DNA from: Actinosynnema pretiosum | GTDB lineage: Bacteria > Actinomycetota > Actinomycetes > Mycobacteriales > Pseudonocardiaceae | DNA length: 64,000 nt | Assembly: GCF_024171695.1 (NCBI RefSeq) | Contig: NZ_JAMTCF010000015.1 | Coordinates: 204,150-268,149 of the forward strand | Reading direction: 5' to 3' | Shown: positions 45,219-52,947 of the stretch, one piece after another | Numbering within the stretch: position 1 is the stretch's first letter | Layout: every line of letters begins with the position of its first letter | Made by a program: the position numbers and the translations under genes | The notes under the pieces: model-generated | Database searches by the model: none | What the model was told of the DNA's origin: nothing | Seen by the model: the letters and a program-made list of their open reading frames with translations, nothing else

Positions 45219-47018
45219 ATGACCTTCCTGGTGCTCCCGGACCGCGCGCTCCCACCGACACCGGCCGACGGGGTGGGCCCGAAGGAGATCAGGCACCACT
45301 CGGGCAGGCCGTGGCTCGTCGGCGACTGGCACGACGACGACATCACCGTTGCCGAGCACGGCCCGAACCGCCTCGTGCTCCTGGGGCCGGCGCTCACCAC
45401 CCCCGGCGAGCTGACGCGCCGGTTGGGCGCGGTGCGCTCCACCGCCGACCTCGACCCGCTGCTCCGCGCGATCGCGGGCAGCTTCCACGCCCTCGCCTCG
45501 ATCGACGGCCGGGTGCGCGCCCAGGGCACGCTGTCCACCGCCCGCCAGGTCTGCCACGCCGTCGTCCACGGCGCGACCCTCGTCTCCGACCGGCCGGACC
45601 TGCTCGCCGACCTGATCGGCGCCCAGGTCGACGAGGAGCAGCTCGCGCTGGAGCTGCTCGCGCCGTTCGGCCCGCCGTGGCCGCTGGGCGAGCGCACCGC
45701 GTGGCGCGGCGTGCGCGTCCCGAGGACGGGGGAGTGCCTGGAGGTCGACCGGGACGGCTCCTGCCGCACCCGCCGGTGGTGGACCCCGCCCGACCCGGTC
45801 CTGCCGCTCGGCGACGGCGGCGCGGTCCGCGACGCGCTGCTCGACGCCGTCGCCGCCCGTACCCGGCAGGGCGGCACGGTCAGCGCCGACCTGTCCGGCG
45901 GCCTCGACTCGACCACCCTGTGCTTCCTGGCCGCGCGCGGACCGGCCGACCTGGTCACCGTCCACTACGAGGCGCTGGGCCGCTTCTCCGACGACCGCGA
46001 GCAGGCCGCCCGCGCCGCGACCGCGCTGGGGCAGGCGCACCACGTCGTCGTCCCGGCGGGCCGGGCGCCGGACTGGTTCGCGCCGCTGGAGCGGGTCCGC
46101 CACGACCGCCAGGGACCCCTGGTGTTCGCCAGGGGCCGGGCCACCAACGAGCACCTGGCCGGTGCGGTCGCCGCGCTCGGGTCCCGCAGGCACCTGCAGG
46201 GCATCGGCGGCGACGAGCTGTTCCACGCGGGCACGATGGCGCTGCACGCCCTGGCGCGGCAGCGGCCCGCGGCGGCCGTGCGGCACGCCCGCGCCATGCG
46301 CGCCCACCGCCGCTGGTCGCTGGCAGCCACGGCGGGCGTGCTCGCGTTCCACCGCTCCTACCCGCGCTGGCTGGCCGACCAGGCCGACCGCCTCGGCCGC
46401 CCGCCGACCGCGTTCGGCGCGCCCGCGTGGGAGGTCGAGCCGCTGCTGCCGCCGTGGGCAGGCCGGGACGCCGCCGCGACCGTCCGGCGCGCCCTGCGCG
46501 ACGCCGCGGCGTCGGACCTCGAACCGCTCTCGCCGATCCCCGCGCAGCACGAGATGATCCGGATCACCGCCGTCAACGGCAGGGCGGTGCGCCGCAACTC
46601 CGGCATCGCCTCGGCGTCCGGCGTGACCTTCGAGGCGCCCTTCACCGACGACCGGGTGCTGGAGGCGGTGCTGTCGCTGCGGTTCGCCGACCGGATCGAC
46701 CAGCACCGCTTCAAACCCGTGCTCGGCACGGCGGTGCGCGGCCTCGTCCCGGCCGACGTGCTGCGCCGCGAGACCAAGAACGACGCCAGCGCGGAGCTGT
46801 ACGCCGGACTGCGCGCGCGCAGGGACGAGCTGCTGGCGCTGTTCGCCGACTCGCGGCTGGCCGCGCGCGGCCTGATCGACCCGGCGCCGCTGCGCCACGT
46901 CCTGCGCGGCGCGCACGCCGACGCCCGCCCGCTCATGCCGTTCGACCCGACGCTCGCCTGCGAGCTGTGGCTCCGGGCCCTGGACCCCGCCGCGCTGCCC
47001 GCCGAGGAGGCACGATGA
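45219..47018 (+). CDS. Lasso peptide cyclase (C), asparagine-synthetase-like
   Basis: A 599-residue protein of the asparagine synthetase B fold. The ATP pyrophosphatase loop SGGLDS is at residues 226-231, followed by GIGGDELFHAG. The N-terminal domain lacks the Cys2 needed for glutaminase activity, as is normal for lasso cyclases, which adenylate the ring Asp or Glu side chain and join it to the core N terminus. ATG start with GGCGGAGA upstream. Its stop overlaps the start of the RRE gene (ATGA). Confidence 0.93.
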   Translation: MTFLVLPDRALPPTPADGVGPKEIRHHSGRPWLVGDWHDDDITVAEHGPNRLVLLGPALTTPGELTRRLGAVRSTADLDPLLRAIAGSFHALASIDGRVRAQGTLSTARQVCHAVVHGATLVSDRPDLLADLIGAQVDEEQLALELLAPFGPPWPLGERTAWRGVRVPRTGECLEVDRDGSCRTRRWWTPPDPVLPLGDGGAVRDALLDAVAARTRQGGTVSADLSGGLDSTTLCFLAARGPADLVTVHYEALGRFSDDREQAARAATALGQAHHVVVPAGRAPDWFAPLERVRHDRQGPLVFARGRATNEHLAGAVAALGSRRHLQGIGGDELFHAGTMALHALARQRPAAAVRHARAMRAHRRWSLAATAGVLAFHRSYPRWLADQADRLGRPPTAFGAPAWEVEPLLPPWAGRDAAATVRRALRDAAASDLEPLSPIPAQHEMIRITAVNGRAVRRNSGIASASGVTFEAPFTDDRVLEAVLSLRFADRIDQHRFKPVLGTAVRGLVPADVLRRETKNDASAELYAGLRARRDELLALFADSRLAARGLIDPAPLRHVLRGAHADARPLMPFDPTLACELWLRALDPAALPAEEAR

Positions 47019-47272
47019 CCTTCGCCCTGGTCCCGCACGTCACCGTCACCACGACCCCGCACGGCCTCGTCCTGCTCGACGGCCGCACCGGCCGCTACTG
47101 GATGGTCAACGGCACCGGCGCGCTCGTGCTGCGCCACCTGCTGGACGGCGGCACCCCCGACACGGCGGCGGCCGACCTCGGCGCCCGCTTCCCCGACGCG
47201 GCGGACGCGGTCAGGGCCGACGTGGACGACCTGGTGTCCGCGCTGCGCGACGCGGGGGTGACCGCCGGGTGA
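47015..47272 (+). CDS. Lasso peptide RRE protein (B1), PqqD-like
   Basis: An 85-residue PqqD-like RiPP recognition element. It starts MTFALVPHVTVTTTPHGLVLLDGRTGRYW and ends in helices (AVRADVDDLVSALRDAG). It binds the leader, mainly the Y-P-L part, and delivers it to the protease and cyclase. It has 4-nt overlaps with the cyclase gene before and the protease gene after it, which shows strong coupling. Confidence 0.93.
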   Translation: MTFALVPHVTVTTTPHGLVLLDGRTGRYWMVNGTGALVLRHLLDGGTPDTAAADLGARFPDAADAVRADVDDLVSALRDAGVTAG

Positions 47273-47682
47273 GCGGCCTGCGCATGACCCTGGAATCGGC
47301 GGACCGCCTGCCGTGGCGGCAGCGCCCCGCCGCGCTCCTGGCGGTCACGGCGGCGAGGGCGTTGACCAGGCTGCCCCCGCACCGCCTGCGCCGCGCGCTG
47401 CTGCTCGCCAGCCGGGGCGCCCGCCCCGCGACCACCGCCCAGGCCCTGCGGGCGCGCACGGCGGTGGTGTCGGTGAGCATCGCGTGCGCGGGGCCGAGGT
47501 GCTTGCAGCGCTCCATCGCGGCGGCGCTGCTGTGCAGGCTGCGCGGCACGTGGCCGCAGTGGTGCACCGGCGTGGTCACCCAGCCGTTCGCCGCGCACGC
47601 CTGGATCGCGGTCGACGGGGAGCCGGTGGGGGAGGACTCGGGGGCGGTGCGGGGGTTCAGCGTGGTGATGTCGGTGCCGTGA
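47269..47682 (+). CDS. Lasso leader peptidase (B2), transglutaminase-like
   Basis: A 137-residue transglutaminase-like protease of normal B2 length. The catalytic triad is visible: Cys78 in GPRCLQRSIAAALL, His110 in PFAAHAWIAVDG and Asp116. It cuts the leader after the Thr-x pair. GTG start within the stop of B1 (GTGA). It is the last gene of the cluster; the next gene is on the other strand, so no exporter follows. Confidence 0.93.
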   Translation: MSGLRMTLESADRLPWRQRPAALLAVTAARALTRLPPHRLRRALLLASRGARPATTAQALRARTAVVSVSIACAGPRCLQRSIAAALLCRLRGTWPQWCTGVVTQPFAAHAWIAVDGEPVGEDSGAVRGFSVVMSVP

Positions 47683-47696
47683 TGCTGGCACCGTGA

Positions 47697-49610
47697 TCAT
47701 CCCCGGCTCGCCACGCTCCACCGGCGCGCCGCTCTCGCCGCGCCGCCGACCGCGCCGCGCGTGAGGTGGCCACCCGGTTCCGGTCCCGCGCCGCAGGGCA
47801 GGACCAGCGGCACCGGCGCCCAGCGGGCCGACCCGGTCCGGCGGCGCGCCACCGGGTCCGAGGCGCCGTCCACCACCCACCCCGGCGGGGCGGAACCGCC
47901 GGGCGCCAGCACGTTTCTGCACCTGGCCGGAACGGCGAACCCGGCGCGGTCGAAAGCAGGCGCCGAGGCGAAGTCGACCCGGTAGAACCGGGTGGTGCCG
48001 ACGAAGGCGGCGTCGTCGAACCGCGCGCCACCGCCGAAGTCCGTGCCCTGGAACCAGACGTCACCGGCGAACTCCGCCTCGCGGAAGTCGACGTCACCGG
48101 TGAAGACCGTCTCGTCGAACCGGGCGTCGCGGTCGAAAGCCGCCCTGCGGAACAGGGTCGTGCCCACGAAGGCCGTCCTATGGAACCAGGCGTCACCCGC
48201 GAACGCGGTGTCGTTGAACCGGGCGCCGCTGAAGACCGCCCCGGTGAACCGGACGTCGCCCGCGAAGGTGACCCGGTGGAACCCGGCGTCGCCGGTGAAC
48301 ACGGCCTCGGTGAACCGGGCGTCGCCGCTGAAGGTCGCGCCGGTGAACCGGGCCTCCCCGGTGAAGGCCGTGCCGTGGAACTCGGTGGCGCCGGTGAAGA
48401 CCGCGTCGTCGAACGAGGCGTCGCGGGTGAAGGCGGTCCGGGAGAACCGGCTCGTCGCGGTGAAGGCGGCGGCGTCGAACCGCGCGCCACCGAGGAAGGC
48501 GGCGTCGTCGAACCGGGCGTCGCCGTCGAAGGCGGCCCGGTCGAACCGGGCGCTCCCCACCTCGATGCCGTCGGCCTCGAAGTCGACCAGGCGCGCACCG
48601 GTCAGGTCGAGGTCGATCCCCGCCCAGAAGCGCGGGTCGCGGACGCGCCCCCACCGCCCGCGCTCCGGCCGCAGGTGGTCGGTCAACAACCGCTGGGCGG
48701 TCTGCCGCACCAGCGACTCCTCCTGCCGCTCGACCTCCTCCGCCGTCCCCCGCGCCCGGACCGCGCCCGGCGGGGTCCACGGCGCCCGGAGCAGCGAGCA
48801 GACCAGGCCGACGACGCGCTGGCGCTGCTCGGGGTAGGCCTGTGCCAGGCTCTCCAGCGACCGGAGCGCCCCGGCCCGCACCAGCGGGTCGGAGTCCTTG
48901 CCCAGCTGCTTGGCGGCGGACCCGTAGAGGTCGTTGACCCGGCGCTCGCGGGTGTCCGCCTCGGTGTGCAGCTGGGCGCGCTCGCCGAGCCACTGCCGCC
49001 GCACCGTCACCGCCAGCACCAGCGCCCCGGCCACCCCGGCGGCCACGCTCAACCCGAGCCGGACCACCTCCAGCGCCACCACCGCCGACCCCTCGGGCAC
49101 TGCCGCCGCACCGGGCAGCACGCGCAGCAGCACCACGACCGAGGCCCACCCCGCGCCCACCACCAGCGCCACCGCGAGCGCCACCACCCACCACCGGATC
49201 GGCCGCACCCGCCGCTCCTCGTCCCGCGCGCTCCACCGGTCGGGACCCCACCGCCGCACCCCGCCGATCACCGCCACCGCACCCACCACCACGAGCGCCG
49301 CCACCACCCCGCGCGCCCGAACCCACTCCCACACCGGCCGCCAGTCCACCGCCCCCCGGTGCACGCGGTCGGCCAGCAGCAACGCCAAGACCCCCACCAG
49401 CACCCCGACCACCCCGGCCGCCCGCCGCCGAGGCGCCCGGTCCACCGCGCGGGCCCGCCGGTGATCGGCCGCCCGCCGCCGAGCCACCACCCGAACCCGA
49501 ACCGGCTCCAGCCACCCCGACCCCACCGCCCACGCTGAACCGGATCCCCACCGCGCCACGCCCAACCCCCACCTGCTCCGGTCACACCCCGCCCACGGAA
49601 TGTCGATCAT
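47697..49610 (-). CDS. Membrane-anchored pentapeptide-repeat protein
   Basis: About 637 residues from the ATG at 49610. The N-terminal third has four or more hydrophobic segments (for example VVGVLVGVLALLLADRV and WWVVALAVALVVGAGWASVVV). A helical middle follows (LYGSAAKQLGKDSDPLVRAGALRSLESLAQ), and the rest is a long run of pentapeptide repeats with central Phe (ARFDDAAFLGGARFDAAAF). The repeat helix mimics DNA in gyrase-protecting proteins such as Qnr, but most actinomycete members have no known role. It faces the lasso operon with 14 nt between stops; a role in self-protection is speculation. Confidence 0.85.
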   Translation of the reverse strand: MIDIPWAGCDRSRWGLGVARWGSGSAWAVGSGWLEPVRVRVVARRRAADHRRARAVDRAPRRRAAGVVGVLVGVLALLLADRVHRGAVDWRPVWEWVRARGVVAALVVVGAVAVIGGVRRWGPDRWSARDEERRVRPIRWWVVALAVALVVGAGWASVVVLLRVLPGAAAVPEGSAVVALEVVRLGLSVAAGVAGALVLAVTVRRQWLGERAQLHTEADTRERRVNDLYGSAAKQLGKDSDPLVRAGALRSLESLAQAYPEQRQRVVGLVCSLLRAPWTPPGAVRARGTAEEVERQEESLVRQTAQRLLTDHLRPERGRWGRVRDPRFWAGIDLDLTGARLVDFEADGIEVGSARFDRAAFDGDARFDDAAFLGGARFDAAAFTATSRFSRTAFTRDASFDDAVFTGATEFHGTAFTGEARFTGATFSGDARFTEAVFTGDAGFHRVTFAGDVRFTGAVFSGARFNDTAFAGDAWFHRTAFVGTTLFRRAAFDRDARFDETVFTGDVDFREAEFAGDVWFQGTDFGGGARFDDAAFVGTTRFYRVDFASAPAFDRAGFAVPARCRNVLAPGGSAPPGWVVDGASDPVARRRTGSARWAPVPLVLPCGAGPEPGGHLTRGAVGGAARAARRWSVASRG

Positions 49611-49740
49611 GCCTGTCCTGCTTGCCCCGTCCCCCGCCCGTGGGCAGCGCCGTCCCGAAAGCACGGTCGGTCACGCCGGAAAGCCCGCGCACCCGTGGAC
49701 GACGGGTTCGAGCACCCACCACCCCCGCCGCGCGAGCGGA

Positions 49741-50745
49741 TCACCCCGCGCCACCCGGCTCAGCCCGAACCCCCGCCACCGTCGTGAACTTCCGCCGATA
49801 AGCGTCCGGCGACAACCCCGTATGCCGCCGCACCTGCGCCCGCAGGTTGCTCGTCGTCCCCAACCCGCTCCCCACCGCCACCGCGTCCAACCGCCGCTCA
49901 CCCGCCTCCAGCAACCGGCACGCCAGCGCCACCCGCTCCCGCGTCAACCAGGCCAGCGGCGTCGTGCCCAGCTCGTCGCGGAACCTCCGGTGCAACGTCG
50001 CCGGGCTCACCGCCGCGCGCGCCGCCAGGTCCCCCACGCCCAGCGGCCGGTCCACCCGCTCCCGCGCCCAGTCCAGCAGCGGCGCCAGCGACACGTCCGG
50101 CACGACCGGCACCGGGCGCGGCACGAACTGGCGCTGCCCGCCCTCCCGGTGCGCGGCGAACACCAGCCTGCGGCTGACCGCGTTCGCCACCTCCGCCCCG
50201 TGGTCCCGGCGGATCAGGTGCAGCCCCAGGTCCAGCGCCGCCGCGCTCCCGGCCGAGGTCAGCACGTCCCCGTCGTCCACGAACAGCACGTCCGGCCGCA
50301 GCAGCACGCGCGGGTGGCGGGCGGTGAACAGGTCGGTCCAGCGCCAGTGGGTGGTGGCGGGGCGGCCGTCGAGCACGCCCGCCGCCGCCAGGGTGAAGGC
50401 GCCGGTGCAGAAGCTCACCAGGCGCGCGCCCCGTGCGGCGGCCCGGCGGACCACGGCCAGGACCTCGGGTGACGGCGGCACCTCGGGATCGGGGCGGTTC
50501 GGCACGATCAGGGTGTCGGCGCGGTCGGCGGCCTGCGGGCCGGGCACGTCGGTCAGGGCGAACATCCCGGCGTGCATCCTGGTCACCGGCTCGGCGGCGC
50601 ACAGCGTGAACTCGTACCAGGGCCGCTCCAGCTCCGGGCGGCGCAGGCCGAACAGCTCGGCGGCCACGCCCAGCTCGAACGGGTTCGAGCCCTCGTCCAC
50701 GAGCACCACCACCCGGTGCACGTCCTGAGAGGATTCTTGCGACAT
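49741..50745 (-). CDS. GlxA-type regulator (DJ-1/PfpI plus AraC HTH)
   Basis: A 334-residue protein. The N-terminal DJ-1/PfpI domain begins VVVLVDEGSNPFELGVAAELFG and has the elbow SFCTGAFTLAAAGVLDG. The C-terminal AraC pair is LAARAAVSPATLHRRFRDELG and VAVGSGLGTTSNLRAQVRRHTGL. TAGAAA lies 6 nt before the ATG on the minus strand, so it may be leaderless. It is divergent from a cupin gene 44 bp away, which is its most likely target. Confidence 0.9.
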   Translation of the reverse strand: MSQESSQDVHRVVVLVDEGSNPFELGVAAELFGLRRPELERPWYEFTLCAAEPVTRMHAGMFALTDVPGPQAADRADTLIVPNRPDPEVPPSPEVLAVVRRAAARGARLVSFCTGAFTLAAAGVLDGRPATTHWRWTDLFTARHPRVLLRPDVLFVDDGDVLTSAGSAAALDLGLHLIRRDHGAEVANAVSRRLVFAAHREGGQRQFVPRPVPVVPDVSLAPLLDWARERVDRPLGVGDLAARAAVSPATLHRRFRDELGTTPLAWLTRERVALACRLLEAGERRLDAVAVGSGLGTTSNLRAQVRRHTGLSPDAYRRKFTTVAGVRAEPGGAG

Positions 50746-50789
50746 GTGCGATTTCTAGCACTCACCACCCGTCGTCCGCAGCGCGCACG

Positions 50790-51182
50790 ATGACGGGCAT
50801 GAGCACCGAACCCGTCGACCTCACCACCGCGCTGGCCACCTTCGACGCCCTGTGGAGCCCCCGGATCCTCACGCGCGTCAACGACCACGACGTCCGCGTC
50901 GCCAAGGTCCGGGGCGAGCACGTGTGGCACCGCCACGACAACACCGACGAGTTCTTCCTCGTCCTGTCCGGACAGCTGGACATCGCCCTGCGCGACCCGG
51001 AGCGCGTCGTGACCCTCCCGCAGGGCGCGGTGCTCGTCGTGCCGCGCGGCGCCGAGCACAAGCCGTTCTCCGAGCAGGGGGCGACGATCCTGCTGTTCGA
51101 GCTCACCGGCACCCTCACCGTCGGCGACCGCCACGACCCGCTGCCGGACCACGTCGACGTGACCACCGGGCACGAGCTCTAG
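50790..51182 (+). CDS. Small cupin-domain protein
   Basis: 130 residues of a single cupin barrel. Motif 1 is HVWHRHDNTDEFFLVLSGQLDI, with two His and a Glu as metal ligands, and motif 2 is VLVVPRGAEHKPFSEQG. Two ATGs (50790, 50799) are possible starts. Substrate unknown. The divergent GlxA-like gene is its probable regulator. Confidence 0.87.
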   Translation: MTGMSTEPVDLTTALATFDALWSPRILTRVNDHDVRVAKVRGEHVWHRHDNTDEFFLVLSGQLDIALRDPERVVTLPQGAVLVVPRGAEHKPFSEQGATILLFELTGTLTVGDRHDPLPDHVDVTTGHEL

Positions 51183-51183
51183 C

Positions 51184-51861
51184 TCACGGCCTGGGCAGCG
51201 CCCCCGTCGTGGTCATCGCGACCGCGCCGCGCAGCAGGTCGTGCAGGGTGGTGTCCTCCGGGCTGGTGTGCAGCACGGGCAGGGTCGGGTCGGCCCGGTA
51301 GGCGGCCAGGAGGCCTGCGGGCGGGGGGACGTACGCCGACAGCGCGCCCGCCAGCACCAGCACCTGGAGGCAGTACGCCTGCGCGGCCTCGCCCAGCTCC
51401 GGGACGTGGCCGCGCACCAGGGCGGTCGCGTCGGCCAGGGTGGCCAGCGAGGCGCGCTTGTGGCGGGCGATGACCTCGGCGGAGACGTTCTGCTCCAGGA
51501 CGCCGCCCTGCGCGCCGAACAGGTCGCAGAGCACCGGCCGGTCGGCCAGCGAGCGGCTCAGGACCTCGGACAGGCGGGTGGCCCGCTGCTCGGCGGAGCG
51601 GCTCGGGTCGACGTCGCCGAGCTCCTCGGTGATCGCGGCCAGCCACTCCCGCAGGAAGCGGTTGAGCAGCTCCAGCAGCACGGCCTCGCGGGTCTCGAAG
51701 TAGCGCAGCACGTTGGACTTGGCCAGACCGATGCGGCGGCTGAGCTCGTTGAGGCTCAGCTCGGCGACCGGCATCTCGTCGAGCATCGCCGCCGCCGTGT
51801 CCAGGATCGCGCGGCGGCGGATCTCCCGCTGCTCCTCGCTCCTGGCCCGTTGGAACGTCAC
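51184..51861 (-). CDS. TetR family regulator of the adjacent SDR gene
   Basis: A 225-residue TetR protein. The HTH is LSLNELSRRIGLAKSNVLRYFETREAVLL, and the C-terminal domain is of the type found with SDR partners. It is divergent from the SDR gene, and the interval contains a 12-bp-arm palindrome around the SDR promoter, so repression of the SDR and of itself is very likely. Confidence 0.9.
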   Translation of the reverse strand: MTFQRARSEEQREIRRRAILDTAAAMLDEMPVAELSLNELSRRIGLAKSNVLRYFETREAVLLELLNRFLREWLAAITEELGDVDPSRSAEQRATRLSEVLSRSLADRPVLCDLFGAQGGVLEQNVSAEVIARHKRASLATLADATALVRGHVPELGEAAQAYCLQVLVLAGALSAYVPPPAGLLAAYRADPTLPVLHTSPEDTTLHDLLRGAVAMTTTGALPRP

Positions 51862-51878
51862 CGGGGCAGCTTACAACG

Positions 51879-51919
51879 AACCGGCGGTCTCTTGACATGA
51901 GACCGCCGGTCTCTTAATG
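51879..51919 (+). promoter_or_regulatory. Near-consensus promoter inside a large palindrome
   Basis: TTGACA (51891-51896), 17 nt, TAATGT (51914-51919). The -35 box lies in the 7-nt centre of a perfect inverted repeat with arms 51879-51890 (ACCGGCGGTCTC) and 51898-51909. A further AGACCGGCGGT half site follows at about 51933. The TetR protein from the divergent gene should block RNA polymerase here. Confidence 0.85.
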
Positions 51920-51963
51920 TTCCGACCGGTAACAGACCGGCGGTGCGTTAAGAGGGGTGCGAG

Positions 51964-52863
51964 ATGAGTGCGAACTGGACCGAGCGGGACGTCCCCGACC
52001 AGAGCGACCGGGTCGCGGTGGTGACCGGCGCGAACACCGGGCTGGGCTTCGAGACCGCGCGGGTGCTGGCGGAGCGGGGCGCGACGGTGGTGCTGGCCGT
52101 CCGGGACGCGGCGAAGGGGGAGCGGGCCGCCGAGCGGATCGCGGGGAAGGTCCTGGTGCAGGAGCTCGACCTGACGTCGCTGGACTCGGTCCGCGCCGCC
52201 GCGACCGCCCTGCGCGCCGCCCACCCCCGGATCGACCTGCTGATCAACAACGCGGGCGTGATGCACACCCCGAGGCGGACCACCCGCGACGGCTTCGAGC
52301 TCCAGTTCGGCACCAACCACCTCGGGCACTTCGCGCTCACCGGGCTGCTGCTGGAGAGCCTCCTGCCGGTGCCCGGCTCCAGGGTGGTGACGGTCAGCAG
52401 CACCGGGCACCGCATCCAGGCGGCGATCCACTTCGACGACCTGCAGTGGGAGCGCGAGTACAGCCGGGTCGGCGCCTACGGCCAGTCCAAGCTCGCGAAC
52501 CTGATGTTCACGTACGAGCTCCAGCGACGGCTCGCCGCGCGCGGCGGCACCGTCGCGGTCGCGGCGCACCCCGGCGTGTCCAACACCGAGCTTGCCCGCA
52601 ACACCCCGGCCGCGATCCGCGTGCCGATCGGCTGGCTCGCGCCGCTGCTCACCCAGCCCGCGCCGATGGGCGCGCTGCCGACCCTGCGCGCGGCCACCGA
52701 CCCGGCGGTGCTGGGCGCGCAGTACTACGGGCCCGGCGGGCGGGGCGAGGTCAAGGGGCACCCGAGGGTGGTGCTGTCCAGCCCGCAGTCGCACGACCTG
52801 GACGTCCAGCGCAGGCTGTGGGACGTCTCCGAGCGGCTGACCGGCGTGGGGTTCCCGGTCTGA
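51964..52863 (+). CDS. Short-chain dehydrogenase/reductase (retinol dehydrogenase-like)
   Basis: A 299-residue SDR with TGANTGLGFETA at the N terminus, INNAGVM, the Ser in VTVSSTGHR and the catalytic Y-x3-K in GAYGQSKLAN. The C-terminal ALPTLRAATDPAVLGAQYYGPGG is typical of the WWOX/retinol-dehydrogenase-like group. ATG start after GAGGGG. The strong promoter under TetR control suggests induction by a small molecule, which is unknown. Confidence 0.92.
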   Translation: MSANWTERDVPDQSDRVAVVTGANTGLGFETARVLAERGATVVLAVRDAAKGERAAERIAGKVLVQELDLTSLDSVRAAATALRAAHPRIDLLINNAGVMHTPRRTTRDGFELQFGTNHLGHFALTGLLLESLLPVPGSRVVTVSSTGHRIQAAIHFDDLQWEREYSRVGAYGQSKLANLMFTYELQRRLAARGGTVAVAAHPGVSNTELARNTPAAIRVPIGWLAPLLTQPAPMGALPTLRAATDPAVLGAQYYGPGGRGEVKGHPRVVLSSPQSHDLDVQRRLWDVSERLTGVGFPV

Positions 52864-52864
52864 G

Positions 52865-52905
52865 GGGCGGTCGGGACGACCGGCTCGCGCCCGTCCCGAC
52901 CGCCC
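52865..52905. terminator. 14-bp hairpin between convergent SDR and GH5 genes
   Basis: Arms 52865-52878 and 52892-52905 are exact reverse complements with a 13-nt loop. It starts one base after the SDR stop codon and lies ahead of the GH5 stop on the other strand. Confidence 0.85.
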
Positions 52906-52947
52906 GTCCCGACTGCCCTGCCCGACCGCCCCTCCCTACCGGGCGGC

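Noticed and set aside
45219..47018. True asparagine synthetase
   Set aside because: No N-terminal Cys for glutaminase activity, and it is coupled to RRE and leader peptidase genes.
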